Shown in pieces: positions 15,829 to 24,468 of a stretch of DNA of 34,509 nucleotides; within the stretch, counting starts at the first letter, position 1; each line of letters opens with the position of its first letter. Source of the stretch: an uncultured Bacteroidales bacterium. GTDB taxonomy: Bacteria > Bacteroidota > Bacteroidia > Bacteroidales > Muribaculaceae. A model generated the notes under the pieces. It did not search any database, was not told the origin of the DNA, and saw nothing but the letters and a program-made list of their open reading frames with translations. The stretch spans positions 1 to 34,509 of the forward strand of contig CAMWPM010000022.1 of NCBI GenBank assembly GCA_947176235.1, read 5' to 3'. The translations under genes were made by a program, and so were the position numbers.

Positions 15829-17067
15829 TCAGTTCACCTTCGTCCCGTTCAGATAGATCTCGCGGATGAGAGGTGTCGTATAGGCGTAGGGGAAGAATGC
15901 AAGCTCCTTCATCGGATCGGTGATGAAGAAGTTGGCATGCTTGCCGGGGGCTATTGATCCGTATTCGCTGCTAAGCCCCATTGCCGCCGCTCCGTTGATA
16001 GTCGTTGCATTGATGGCCTCGGCAGGAGTCAGCTTCATCTTGATGCAGGCAAGCGACGTCACCATCCGCATGTCGCCCGACGGTGATGATCCCGGATTAT
16101 AGTCGCTTGCAAGCGCCACAGCCACTCCGTTGTCTATCGCCCTGCGGGCTGGTCCGTAAGGCATCCCGAGGAAGAATGATGCTCCGGGCAGCATCGTGGC
16201 TATCGTGTCGCTCCCGGCGAGAAGCGCTATCTCTTCCTCACCGATCCGCTCGAGGTGATCCACCGACACGGCATTGTGAGCCACACCCACCTGCACTCCG
16301 CCCGACACGTCAAGCTCGTTGGCATGAATCTTCGGCTTCATCCCGTAGCGGGCGGCTGCCTCAAGGATTCGCGCGGTTTCCTCTGTCGTGAAGAATCCAC
16401 GGTCGCAGAACACGTCCACAAATCCCGCCAATCCCTCGGCGGCTACCGCAGGAAGCATGTCAGTGATGATGTGGTCCACGTATTCTCCCTGCCTTCCGGC
16501 GTATGCACGTCCCACGGCATGTGCGCCAAGGAATGTCGCTACGATTTTCATCGGCGACGTCTCCGCCAGACGCGCTATGACGCGGAGCATTTTCAGTTCA
16601 TCCTCAAGTGTAAGACCGTAGCCGCTCTTCACTTCGAGACATCCCGTGCCTTTCAGCATCACCTCTCTTGCACGCGCTGCCGTCTGATCATACAGATCCT
16701 GCTCGGACGTGGCATGGAGCAGATCGGCTGAATTAAGGATTCCTCCGCCCCTTTTTGCTATCTCCTCGTAGCTGAGACCGTTGATTTTGTCGAGGAATTC
16801 TCCCTCGCGGCTCCCGGCGTACACGATGTGGGTGTGCGAGTCGCAGAACGACGGTAGCACCGTCCCGCCCTGCGCGTCGGTCACCTTCTCGCCGGGCGCA
16901 AGGTCAAGATTCTCCATCTTGCCCCACGACGTGAAGCGCCCCTCGTCCATTCTGAGCCACGCGCCCTCCAGTTCTCCGAGCATTTTCATCTCTTGTCCTC
17001 GAAGCACCGTGCGCGATGCTGTGTCGATGCCGCAGAGCCGACCGATATTAATTATTATATGTTTCAT
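15829..17067 (-). CDS. hutI: Imidazolonepropionase
   Basis: HutI hydrolyses imidazolone-5-propionate to N-formimino-L-glutamate, the third step of histidine breakdown. Starting at MKHIIINIGRLCG gives 412 residues. The frame extends 31 codons further upstream, but that lies inside hutH and has no family character. Metal ligands of the amidohydrolase fold are visible: the HTH pair H78/H80 in CDSHTHIVYAGSRE, H248 in HANELDVSGG, and D322 in ASDYNPGSSPSGD. H271 in SVDHLE and H183 in FLGAHAV are conserved active-site positions, and the substrate-binding EVKSGYGL is present. Its ATG overlaps the hutH stop by four bases. It is the last gene of the operon. Confidence 0.97.
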   Translation of the reverse strand: MKHIIINIGRLCGIDTASRTVLRGQEMKMLGELEGAWLRMDEGRFTSWGKMENLDLAPGEKVTDAQGGTVLPSFCDSHTHIVYAGSREGEFLDKINGLSYEEIAKRGGGILNSADLLHATSEQDLYDQTAARAREVMLKGTGCLEVKSGYGLTLEDELKMLRVIARLAETSPMKIVATFLGAHAVGRAYAGRQGEYVDHIITDMLPAVAAEGLAGFVDVFCDRGFFTTEETARILEAAARYGMKPKIHANELDVSGGVQVGVAHNAVSVDHLERIGEEEIALLAGSDTIATMLPGASFFLGMPYGPARRAIDNGVAVALASDYNPGSSPSGDMRMVTSLACIKMKLTPAEAINATTINGAAAMGLSSEYGSIAPGKHANFFITDPMKELAFFPYAYTTPLIREIYLNGTKVN

Positions 17068-18545
17068 TTTCTGATAAATTTCACCGTAGCCTCGATTAAG
17101 GGGTACATCACCGTGTCCGTGTCGATGAACGGCACAACCTTGCGGTATTCCTTGTGCCACTCCTCAAGCTCGGGCGACGTCAACAGCGGACGGCGCAGAT
17201 CAAGTGCCTGGGCGGCATTGAACAGTTCTATGGCAAGAACGCGCTCCACATTATCCACGATCAGGCAAAGTTTCAGAGCTGAGTTGCTGCCCATCGACAC
17301 GTGATCCTCCTGACCCTGCGACGACGGTATCGAGTCACAGCTCGTCGGCCAGCACATTCCCTTGTTCTGGTTGACAATTGACGCTGCGGCATACTGCGGG
17401 ATCATGAATCCGCTGTTGAGACCCGGCTTCGCTACAAGGAACGACGGAAGCCCTCTTGCACCCGATATCAGGCGGTAAGTGCGACGTTCCGAGATATTGG
17501 CAAGTTCGCTGAGTGCCACTCCCAGAAAGTCCATCGGAAGTGCGATCGGTTCGCCGTGGAAATTGCCTGCCGACACGATGATGTCCTCCTCCGGGAATAT
17601 CGTCGGGTTGTCGGTCGGTGAGTTGATTTCGTTTTCAAGTACGTTCCCCACGTAGGCAAGGGCGTCCTTCACCGCTCCATGCACCTGAGGCATGCATCGG
17701 AACGAATATGGATCCTGCACGTGCTTTTTCGGCACCTGCTGGAGCTGGCTCCCCTCTAAGTGATGGCGCACGGCACGTGCCGTGGCAAGCTGTCCGGGAT
17801 GGGGACGCACTTCGTTCACCCTGTCGCTGAACGGATCCAGTCGCCCGTCAAACGTATCGAGCGACAGCGCTCCGATCTTATCGGAAAGTGCGCTGAGATG
17901 TCGCGACTTGATGATGGCGTGCACTCCGTGACCCGACATGAACTGGGTGCCGTTGAGCAGAGCCAGTCCTTCCTTGCTCTGAAGCGTTATAGGCTCCCAG
18001 CCTTTCTCTTTAAGCACTTCTGCCGAAGGGCGGCGTTCACCTTTGTAGTACACTTCTCCCTCTCCGATCAGCGGCAGACTCATGTTGGCGAGCGGGGCAA
18101 GGTCGCCCGATGCTCCCAGAGAGCCCTGCGAGTACACCACCGGGATTATTTCGTCATTGAACATATCCACCAGTCGCTGCACCGTGGCAAGCTGTACGCC
18201 TGAATTGCCGAACGAAAGCGACATGATTTTGTTGAGCATCATGATTTTCACTATCGTAGGATCCACAAGGCTTCCACAGCCGCAGGCATGCGACTTCACC
18301 AGATTTTCCTGCAATGTCGACAGGTCGGCTTCTCCGATCGACACGTTGCAGAGCGACCCGAAGCCGGTGGTGATTCCGTAGATCGGCTGATCGCAGGTCT
18401 TGATTTTCTCGTCCAGATAGTGTCGGCAGCGGTTGATGCGCTCCACCGATTCCTCGCTGAGCGCAAGTTTCATGCCCTTCGTGATGATTTCCTCCACACG
18501 TTCGATCGTGAGGCGGGCAGGTGAGATGTAATGTGTCATGGTCAT
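17064..18545 (-). CDS. hutH: Histidine ammonia-lyase
   Basis: HutH removes ammonia from L-histidine to give trans-urocanate. The 493-residue protein carries the self-cyclising tripeptide ASG (residues 145-147) in GSLGASGDLAPLANM, which forms the MIO cofactor. The active-site Tyr loop YGITTGFG is at 56-63, and QEDHVSMG is in the C-terminal half. The length (usual ~500) and motifs are complete. A second ATG two codons in (MTHYIS) is an alternative start. It lies between hutU (108-base gap containing a hairpin) and hutI (4-base overlap). Confidence 0.98.
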   Translation of the reverse strand: MTMTHYISPARLTIERVEEIITKGMKLALSEESVERINRCRHYLDEKIKTCDQPIYGITTGFGSLCNVSIGEADLSTLQENLVKSHACGCGSLVDPTIVKIMMLNKIMSLSFGNSGVQLATVQRLVDMFNDEIIPVVYSQGSLGASGDLAPLANMSLPLIGEGEVYYKGERRPSAEVLKEKGWEPITLQSKEGLALLNGTQFMSGHGVHAIIKSRHLSALSDKIGALSLDTFDGRLDPFSDRVNEVRPHPGQLATARAVRHHLEGSQLQQVPKKHVQDPYSFRCMPQVHGAVKDALAYVGNVLENEINSPTDNPTIFPEEDIIVSAGNFHGEPIALPMDFLGVALSELANISERRTYRLISGARGLPSFLVAKPGLNSGFMIPQYAAASIVNQNKGMCWPTSCDSIPSSQGQEDHVSMGSNSALKLCLIVDNVERVLAIELFNAAQALDLRRPLLTSPELEEWHKEYRKVVPFIDTDTVMYPLIEATVKFIRK

Positions 18546-18569
18546 GTATATGGTATGAAAGGTTGATAG

Positions 18570-18599
18570 CGTGACAGGGGGGAGGTACGCCCTGTCACG
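18570..18599 (-). other. Perfect 10-bp hairpin between hutU and hutH
   Basis: CGTGACAGGG (18570-18579) and CCCTGTCACG (18590-18599) form a perfect GC-rich inverted repeat with a 10-base loop, extendable by one G-T pair. It lies just ahead of hutH. No T-tract follows on the minus strand, so it is more likely an RNA processing or stability element, or a protein site, than a terminator. It could set different levels of ftcD-hutU and hutH-hutI mRNA. Confidence 0.6.
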
Positions 18600-18653
18600 T
18601 CTTTTGATAATTGGATTACAGAATTGGTATTAAACTTAAAATGTCCTGTGGGC

Positions 18654-20687
18654 TTATTCGGCACTGTTCAGGGCGGCTTCCACCACGTCGTCCGATGCGA
18701 TGTTGGGAAGTGTCACTTTCAGACCCGGCGTGCGTTCCATCTCGCGTTTGATTGCTGAGATGGCTCCCTTGTTGCGTGCCCAGCTGCGTCGCGCTATGCC
18801 GTTGTTCACGTCCCAGAGAAGCATTTCTTCGATATGACGGCGCGAGGCTTCACTGCCGTCGATCACCATCCCGAAGCCGCCGTTGATCACCTCACCCCAC
18901 CCGACGCCTCCGCCGTTGTGGATCGACACCCATGTGGCGCCCCGGAAAGAGTCGCCGATCACGTTATGCACTGCCATGTCGGCTGTGAATCGTGATCCGT
19001 CGTAGATATTCGAGGTTTCGCGGTAAGGCGAATCAGTGCCCGACACGTCGTGATGGTCACGTCCGAGCACCACCGGACCCTTGAGCCTTCCGTCACGGAT
19101 GGCATCGTTGAAAGCAAGTGCGATTTTCGTGCGTCCTTCGGAATCGGCATATAGGATGCGGGCTTGTGAACCCACCACGAGTTGATTCTTACCAGCCTCT
19201 TTAATCCAGTGGATATTGTCGCGTAGCTGACCATGGATTTCTTCCGGGGCGTTGGAGAGCACTTCCTCAAGCACTTCTGCGGCAAGTTTGTCCGTCAGTG
19301 CCAGATCCTCGGGATCCCCCGACGCGCACACCCAGCGGAACGGACCGAACCCGTAGTCGAAGAAGCCGGGACCCATGATGTCCTGCACGTAGCTCGGATA
19401 GCGGAAATTACCGTCCGAAAGCAGGATGTCGGCTCCCGCACGCGATGCCTCGAGCAGGAAGGCGTTGCCGTAGTCGAAGAAGTACATTCCGTTATCCGAC
19501 AGCTTGTTGATGGCTTTCACCTGACGGCGGAGCGATTCTTTCACTGCCTCACGGAATTTTTCCGGCTCTTCTGCCATCATGCGCTTCGCCTCCTCGAAGT
19601 CTATGCCCGCGGGATAGTAGCCTCCTGCCCAGGGATTGTGAAGCGAGGTCTGGTCACTGCCCAAGTCCACCTTCACGCCTTCGGCTGCAAGCCGTTCCCA
19701 CAGATCCACCACATTACCCTGATAGGCGAGCGACACCGCTTCGCCCTTTTCACGGGCTTTTTTCGTTCTGTCTAAGAGTTGGTCGAGATCGCTGTACACC
19801 TCGTCAACCCATCCCTGGCTGTGCCGGGTAGCCACTGCTTTCGGGTTGATTTCTGCCACGATGCTCACCACTCCGGCTATGTTGCCTGCCTTGGGCTGGG
19901 CGCCCGACATACCGCCGAGTCCTGCTGAAACGAATAGCATACCTTTCAGCGAGCCGTCAGCGTTGGTCGACCGGCGCCGCCCGGCGTTAAGCACGGTGAT
20001 GGTCGTGCCGTGCACTATGCCCTGCGGACCGATGTACATGTAAGATCCTGCGGTCATCTGCCCGTACTGCGACACTCCCATGGCGTTGAACCGTTCCCAG
20101 TCGTCAGGCTTGCTGTAATTCGGTATCACCATGCCGTTGGTCACGATCACACGCGGCGCGTCCGGATGACTCGGAAAGAGTCCTAACGGATGTCCGGAGT
20201 ACATCACGAGGGTCTGTTCGTCAGTCATCTCCGAAAGATATTTCATTGCGAGGCGGTACTGTGCCCAGTTCTGGAACACCGCACCGTTACCGCCGTACGT
20301 GATAAGTTCGTGGGGATGCTGTGCCACCCGCGGATCGAGGTTGTTCTGGATCATCATCATGATTGCCGCCGCCTGACGCGATTTTGCCGGATATTCATCC
20401 ACCGGTCGTGCATACATCTCGTAATCCGGACGGTACCTGTACATGTAGATTCGCCCGTAATCGGCAAGTTCGCGTGCAAACTCCGGCGCCAGTTCGGCGT
20501 GCAGATGTTCGGGGAAATATCTCAGTGCATTTTTTAGCGCGAGCCGCTTTTCCTGGTCAGTCAGTATTTTCTTTCGCTTCGGAGCGTGATTCACTTTGGG
20601 GTCGTAAGAGCGTGCGGTGGGCAGATGCGCGGGGATTCCCTCAGCCACCGCCTCCTGAAATGTCATTTGCGGATGATGATGGTCCAT
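18654..20687 (-). CDS. hutU: Urocanate hydratase
   Basis: HutU adds water to urocanate to give imidazolone-5-propionate, using tightly bound NAD+ as an electrophile. The 677-residue protein has the urocanase N-terminal segment ELITYGGNGAVFQNWAQY (about 127-144) and the NAD-binding glycine-rich GLGGMSGAQ at 256-264 followed by PKAGNIAG. The C-terminal region holds GRDHHDVSGTDSPYRET and WVSIHNGGGVGWGEVINGG. It is longer than the ~555-residue proteobacterial enzyme, mainly through an N-terminal extension. From memory this longer form is normal in Bacteroidetes. It is second in the operon, 65 bases after ftcD. Confidence 0.97.
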   Translation of the reverse strand: MDHHHPQMTFQEAVAEGIPAHLPTARSYDPKVNHAPKRKKILTDQEKRLALKNALRYFPEHLHAELAPEFARELADYGRIYMYRYRPDYEMYARPVDEYPAKSRQAAAIMMMIQNNLDPRVAQHPHELITYGGNGAVFQNWAQYRLAMKYLSEMTDEQTLVMYSGHPLGLFPSHPDAPRVIVTNGMVIPNYSKPDDWERFNAMGVSQYGQMTAGSYMYIGPQGIVHGTTITVLNAGRRRSTNADGSLKGMLFVSAGLGGMSGAQPKAGNIAGVVSIVAEINPKAVATRHSQGWVDEVYSDLDQLLDRTKKAREKGEAVSLAYQGNVVDLWERLAAEGVKVDLGSDQTSLHNPWAGGYYPAGIDFEEAKRMMAEEPEKFREAVKESLRRQVKAINKLSDNGMYFFDYGNAFLLEASRAGADILLSDGNFRYPSYVQDIMGPGFFDYGFGPFRWVCASGDPEDLALTDKLAAEVLEEVLSNAPEEIHGQLRDNIHWIKEAGKNQLVVGSQARILYADSEGRTKIALAFNDAIRDGRLKGPVVLGRDHHDVSGTDSPYRETSNIYDGSRFTADMAVHNVIGDSFRGATWVSIHNGGGVGWGEVINGGFGMVIDGSEASRRHIEEMLLWDVNNGIARRSWARNKGAISAIKREMERTPGLKVTLPNIASDDVVEAALNSAE

Positions 20688-20752
20688 TTCGACGTGATTT
20701 TTCTGTATATATTAATGCTTTTGTAATTGGTAATTGATTTCTCTCCCTTGCT

Positions 20753-22459
20753 TTATTTATCAATCTTCTCCTTGACGATAAGAAGGATCCTGCGCTCGGC
20801 TGCATCGGCTTCAGCTGCGATCTTGGCGGCTTTCGCTGTCAGCTCTTCGGCGGCTTTACGGTCCTTCAGCCCTGCGGCGTTTATGCGCACGTTGAGTTCG
20901 GCTCCCAACACTGCCGAGCGTGCTGCAAGGGCACCTACTCCGGCGTCGCTCACCGATGCCGGATTTCCCTCTTTTGCCATTGCTTCGAGCAGTTCGAAGG
21001 CATCGCTGGCTGCCTCCATCGTCTGCAGAGGCACCTGGGTGGCATAGAGTGTGGCAGCCTCCATCGCCTGTGCTCGGGCTTCTTTCTCTTCGGGTGTCGA
21101 TTTAGGCAGTGACAGAGCTGCCATGATGCGGTTGAAGGCTTCTGTGTCCTCATCCACTAAGTGCATCAGACGCTTCACCAGATCCTGCCCGCCGTCAGCC
21201 CAGTTGGAGAATTCCTCCCACCTCTCGTCCCAGCCGGCTTTGTGTGCCGAGAGATTGGCTACCATAGTGCCTAAAGCGGCGGCAAGCACTCCCATATACG
21301 CGGATATGGAGCCGCCTCCGGGGGCTGGCGACTCGGATGCCGTCTCGGCGGCGAAATCGAAGCAGCTCATTCCCGTCAGCCTTCCCGCACCCTTCGACTC
21401 AGGATCGATCAGATATTCTATCACCTTTTCTTCGGGTCGGAACTCCGACAGCTCGTCAAGTCCCATCGACTTGATTGCCATTCTGATTATCTCGCTCTCG
21501 GCAATGCCGGTCGAACGCTGCTGTTTGTGCAGAAAGTAGCGGCCCGCTTCTATAAGGGCTCGCTTAGGCACGAGTCCCACGATTTCAGTGCCCGTCACGC
21601 GGATGCCTCTTGCGGCGGCTGCGCGCGTCACTTCGTCAAATGCCACGTGGAGCGGTGTGGTGCCTATGTCGGTAATGTTCATCGACACCTGTGCGATTCC
21701 GTATTCGTCAATGTACCATCCGATTGCCTTTGTAGCTTTCAGAGTGCCGGGAATCATTATCGTATTGCCGCCGGCATCCTTCATCGGCTTGCCGTTGGGC
21801 TTTCCTCCCTCTCGCTGTGGGCGTCCCTTCTCTCTCACGTCAAATGCGATAGCGTTGGCACGGCGGGTCGAGGTGGTATTGAGATTGAAGTTAACCGCTA
21901 TCAGGAAGTCACGCGCCCCCACGGTTGTGGCACCGGTACGTGCCACCTTTTCATCGTAGGGGCGGTCTCCGAAGTCCGGTCCGAGTCCCTCGTGATTCAT
22001 CTTTTCGGGGAGAGCTTCATATTCTCCTTTGCGGCAAACGGCAAGGTTCTTGCGCTCAGGTGTGAACGCAGCCGCCTCATAGCAGTATGTGGGGATTTCA
22101 AGTTCGTCAGCTATCCTCTTCGCAAGGTCGCGTGCAAGAGCCGCACACTCTTCAAGCGTTATGCCGGAAATGGGAATAAGAGGCAGCACGTCCGTCGCAC
22201 CCATGCGGGGATGGGCGCCGTGGTGTTTTGTCATGTCGATAAGCTCTGCCGCGCGCTTCACGCCCTGAAAAGCAGCTTCTGTCACTGCCGCTGGTTCTCC
22301 CACGAAGGTCACCACTGTACGGTTGGTAGCCTCTCCGGGATCAACGTCAAGAAGTTTCACCCCTTCCACAGCCTCGATGGCATCGGTTATGGCTTTGATT
22401 ACGGCTTTGTCGCGACCCTCGCTGAAATTGGGCACGCACTCTATGATCTGTTTTTCCAT
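20753..22459 (-). CDS. ftcD: Bifunctional glutamate formimidoyltransferase / formimidoyl-THF cyclodeaminase
   Basis: This 568-residue fusion performs the last steps of histidine breakdown. The N-terminal transferase (about residues 1-325) moves the formimino group from formiminoglutamate to tetrahydrofolate, releasing glutamate. The C-terminal cyclodeaminase (about 365-568) then releases ammonia and yields methenyl-THF. The transferase shows ECVPNFSEGRD at 7-17 and the catalytic His region KHHGAHPRMGATD at 78-90. The cyclodeaminase begins with SPAPGGGSISAYMG at 377-390. Fusion of the two activities matches the vertebrate FTCD arrangement and replaces hutG or hutF. It is the first gene of the operon, with a candidate -7 element 50 bases upstream. 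Confidence 0.97.
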   Translation of the reverse strand: MEKQIIECVPNFSEGRDKAVIKAITDAIEAVEGVKLLDVDPGEATNRTVVTFVGEPAAVTEAAFQGVKRAAELIDMTKHHGAHPRMGATDVLPLIPISGITLEECAALARDLAKRIADELEIPTYCYEAAAFTPERKNLAVCRKGEYEALPEKMNHEGLGPDFGDRPYDEKVARTGATTVGARDFLIAVNFNLNTTSTRRANAIAFDVREKGRPQREGGKPNGKPMKDAGGNTIMIPGTLKATKAIGWYIDEYGIAQVSMNITDIGTTPLHVAFDEVTRAAAARGIRVTGTEIVGLVPKRALIEAGRYFLHKQQRSTGIAESEIIRMAIKSMGLDELSEFRPEEKVIEYLIDPESKGAGRLTGMSCFDFAAETASESPAPGGGSISAYMGVLAAALGTMVANLSAHKAGWDERWEEFSNWADGGQDLVKRLMHLVDEDTEAFNRIMAALSLPKSTPEEKEARAQAMEAATLYATQVPLQTMEAASDAFELLEAMAKEGNPASVSDAGVGALAARSAVLGAELNVRINAAGLKDRKAAEELTAKAAKIAAEADAAERRILLIVKEKIDK

Positions 22460-22508
22460 GGTGATAATTGGTTTATATTCTTTCGTTTTTCAGTCTCGGA
22501 TTTTCCTA

Positions 22509-22516
22509 CAAAATTA
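22509..22516 (-). promoter_or_regulatory. Candidate -7 element of the hut operon
   Basis: The minus strand reads TAATTTTG, which fits TAnnTTTG. The nearest TTTG upstream (22545-22542) is 25 bases away, longer than the usual ~19-20, so the -33 match is doubtful. A start near 22502 would give a leader of ~43 bases before ftcD. Confidence 0.4.
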
Positions 22517-22595
22517 ATCAATTTTTTCTTTTCCTATATGTCAAAAAATGCTTTTTTCGCTATCAAATGATAATTTTTTTAAATCGGAAGGCATG

Positions 22596-22639
22596 ATATG
22601 TTGTAAAACATATTTTCAAATTACCCACTAATTATTAGT
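22596..22639. promoter_or_regulatory. Two perfect AT-rich palindromes, possible operator sites
   Basis: ATATGTT-GTAA-AACATAT (22596-22613) and ACTAAT-T-ATTAGT (22627-22639) are perfect inverted repeats 13 bases apart. They lie between the hut and ndk promoters, upstream of both. No regulator gene of the hut operon is present in the window, so any binding protein would be encoded elsewhere. AT-rich palindromes arise easily by chance. Confidence 0.35.
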
Positions 22640-22723
22640 CGATTATATCACTTTTGTTAACCTTTTTACTTAAGTTTTGCAATTTTTAATCTCACATCAT
22701 TTCATCGTTTCCCCCAAAAATCG

Positions 22724-22731
22724 TAACTTTG
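22724..22731 (+). promoter_or_regulatory. -7 element of ndk
   Basis: TAACTTTG matches TAnnTTTG exactly. Transcription would start near 22738, about 50 bases before the ndk start codon. This excludes the frame extension beginning at 22729. The -33 element is weak. Confidence 0.6.
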
Positions 22732-22788
22732 TGGCTGACTATAAATATTCACATTCATAACCCACCCCACTCTCACTCCGTTTTGATT

Positions 22789-23250
22789 ATGGAACAGACC
22801 TTGGTAATTATAAAGCCTTCGGGCGTTGAGCGTTCGCTGATTGGTGAAATCATCTCGCGCTTCCAGCACAAGGGTCTGATCATCGCCGGCATGAAGCTCA
22901 TGCAGCTCGACGAGGCTATCCTCCGCGAGCACTATGCCCACTTGGTTGACCGTCCCTTCTTTCCTTTCATCCTCAATTCCATGATGGCTTCACCTGTCGT
23001 TGTGCTTTGTCTCAGAGGAAAGAACGCAATTGAAGTGGTTCGCACCATGACCGGCGTCACCGATGGTTCGAAAGCTGCCCCCGGCACTATCCGTGGCGAC
23101 TTCGCACTATCCAATCAGGAAAACATCGTCCACGCTTCCGATTCTCCCGAAAGCGCCGAGATCGAGCTTAAGCGCTTCTTCAGCCCGGGCGAGATCTTTG
23201 ACTACATCCCCGCCAACCTGGCGTTCCTCTACTCCCCCGACGGAAAGTAA
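22789..23250 (+). CDS. ndk: Nucleoside diphosphate kinase
   Basis: Ndk moves the gamma-phosphate of ATP onto other nucleoside diphosphates through a phospho-histidine. Starting at MEQTLVIIKPSGV gives 153 residues. The conserved Lys is K9 in IIKPSGV and the active-site His is H115 in ENIVHASDSPESAEIE. The tail SPGEIFDYIPANLAFLYSPDGK gives the C-terminal extension usual in Bacteroidetes Ndk. The frame continues 20 codons further upstream but overlaps the promoter. It is followed 78 bases later by a secreted peptidase gene on the same strand. Confidence 0.97.
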   Translation: MEQTLVIIKPSGVERSLIGEIISRFQHKGLIIAGMKLMQLDEAILREHYAHLVDRPFFPFILNSMMASPVVVLCLRGKNAIEVVRTMTGVTDGSKAAPGTIRGDFALSNQENIVHASDSPESAEIELKRFFSPGEIFDYIPANLAFLYSPDGK

Positions 23251-23328
23251 TGTCGGATTTTCGGAACATTTGTAATGCTTCCGCATCTACCCTTCCCTCC
23301 CCAATCTATAGAATCACAACGACCGATA

Positions 23329-24333
23329 ATGCAGCTTTTCAATAACATTCGATACGCCCTTTCACTTACTCTTGCCTTCGGAGCCGCGGCTTTCGCCTCT
23401 GCACAGACATATACCCTCCCCGGCGCTCACGCAGCCGAGCACAAGGATCTCATAGCACGCCAGCAGAACATCGGCAATCAGATCAAAGTCGAGGACACAC
23501 AGCAGTTCCTCGATCAGCTCTTCAAGGATGAAGAGGAACCCGAGCTCGACATCTACACCGAAGGTTGGGACAGCCGACGCGTCAATCCCTACACCAACGT
23601 TGACGTGCCCGACTCCCATTCAATCGACGTCAGCAACTTCTGCATGCCTTGCCCCGGCTATCTCACCTCCCCCTACGGCTACCGTCGCCGCTTCCGTCGC
23701 ATGCACAAGGGCGTTGACCTTAAGGTACACGTTGGCGACACCATCCGCGCCGCATTCGATGGCAAGGTTCGACTCACCAATTTCGAGCGTCGCGGCTACG
23801 GCTATTACGTAATCATCCGCCACAACAACGAGCTTGAGACCGTCTACGGTCACCTCTCGAAATTCCTCGTCGACGAAAACGACTATGTGAAAGCCGGCGA
23901 TCCAATCGCCCTCGGAGGCAACACAGGTCGCAGCACCGGTCCCCACCTCCATTTCGAGACTCGCTTCATGGGCTACCCCATCAACCCCTCCGCGATTTTC
24001 GACTTCGCCAACCAGACAGTCCACACCGACTCCTACACCTTCACAAAGGATACCTACCAGCTTCCGCGTAACTTCGACCCCAACGCCAACACCGAGTACG
24101 CGAAGCGTTATCAGGAGGAATATTTCCGCACCCACCCCGTCACTGCCTCAGCTACCGCATCCAAGGGCAACAAAGGCAAAAGCGCCGGTGCTTCCTCCTA
24201 CACTGTCCGCAAGGGCGACACCCTCTCCACCATCGCCAAGCGCAACGGCACTACTGTCCGCAAGCTCTGTCAGCTCAACGGACTTAAGACGTCCTCCACT
24301 CTGCGTCTCGGACAGAAGTTGCGCCTTAGATAA
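23329..24333 (+). CDS. Secreted M23-family peptidoglycan endopeptidase with C-terminal LysM
   Basis: This 334-residue protein starts MQLFNNIRYALS and has a signal peptide cleaved near residue 25 (FASAQT). The lysostaphin-like M23 metallopeptidase domain spans about 105-225. Zinc and catalytic residues are seen as H127 and D130 in HKGVD, H175 in YGHL, and H206/H208 in GPHLHFE. A Thr/Ala/Lys-rich linker (270-290) leads to a single LysM peptidoglycan-binding domain at 290-334 (YTVRKGDTLSTIAKRNG). It should cleave peptide cross-links of murein in the periplasm, either as a hydrolase or a cell-division/envelope factor. Key residues are intact, so it is likely active. The frame extends 18 codons upstream with no signal-peptide character, so the later start is preferred. 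Confidence 0.95.
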   Translation: MQLFNNIRYALSLTLAFGAAAFASAQTYTLPGAHAAEHKDLIARQQNIGNQIKVEDTQQFLDQLFKDEEEPELDIYTEGWDSRRVNPYTNVDVPDSHSIDVSNFCMPCPGYLTSPYGYRRRFRRMHKGVDLKVHVGDTIRAAFDGKVRLTNFERRGYGYYVIIRHNNELETVYGHLSKFLVDENDYVKAGDPIALGGNTGRSTGPHLHFETRFMGYPINPSAIFDFANQTVHTDSYTFTKDTYQLPRNFDPNANTEYAKRYQEEYFRTHPVTASATASKGNKGKSAGASSYTVRKGDTLSTIAKRNGTTVRKLCQLNGLKTSSTLRLGQKLRLR

Positions 24334-24392
24334 GGGATTTTCCCCTGAAGGCACCGAAATTTGAAAAACAATAAAGCTGCTTCACTCCACTC

Positions 24393-24409
24393 CTGCCTTG
24401 AATAGGCAG
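24393..24409 (+). other. Short hairpin downstream of the M23 gene
   Basis: CTGCCT (24393-24398) and AGGCAG (24404-24409) are 6-base arms around a 5-base loop, followed within ~10 bases by an A-rich run. It is probably part of the transcription-termination region of the ndk/peptidase side. Confidence 0.35.
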
Positions 24410-24435
24410 ATCAGGATAATAAAAAAACACTTCAC

Positions 24436-24468
24436 AAGGCGCTGCGTCCCATCCCGACGCAGCGCCTT
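24436..24468 (+). terminator. Strong hairpin, likely transcription terminator
   Basis: AAGGCGCTGCGTC (24436-24448) and GACGCAGCGCCTT (24456-24468) form a perfect 13-bp GC-rich stem with a 7-base loop, about 100 bases after the peptidase stop. The plus-strand tail ACATTTATCC is only mildly T-rich. On the minus strand the stem is followed after 5 bases by seven T residues, so it may act in both directions. The remaining ~130 bases to the porin gene show no clear -7 element. Confidence 0.65.

Larger units (their letters stand above)
22460..22788. other. Divergent intergenic region between the hut operon and ndk
   Basis: This 329-base very AT-rich stretch separates two divergent units. It contains a minus-strand -7 candidate (22509-22516), two short perfect palindromes (22596-22613 and 22627-22639) and the plus-strand -7 element for ndk (22724-22731). 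No coding sequence is apparent. Confidence 0.7.

Noticed and set aside
21527-22570. A 347-codon plus-strand open frame opposite ftcD
   Set aside because: ftcD carries both expected domains on the minus strand. The antisense product is Cys/His/Arg-rich without a recognisable fold and runs into the intergenic region.
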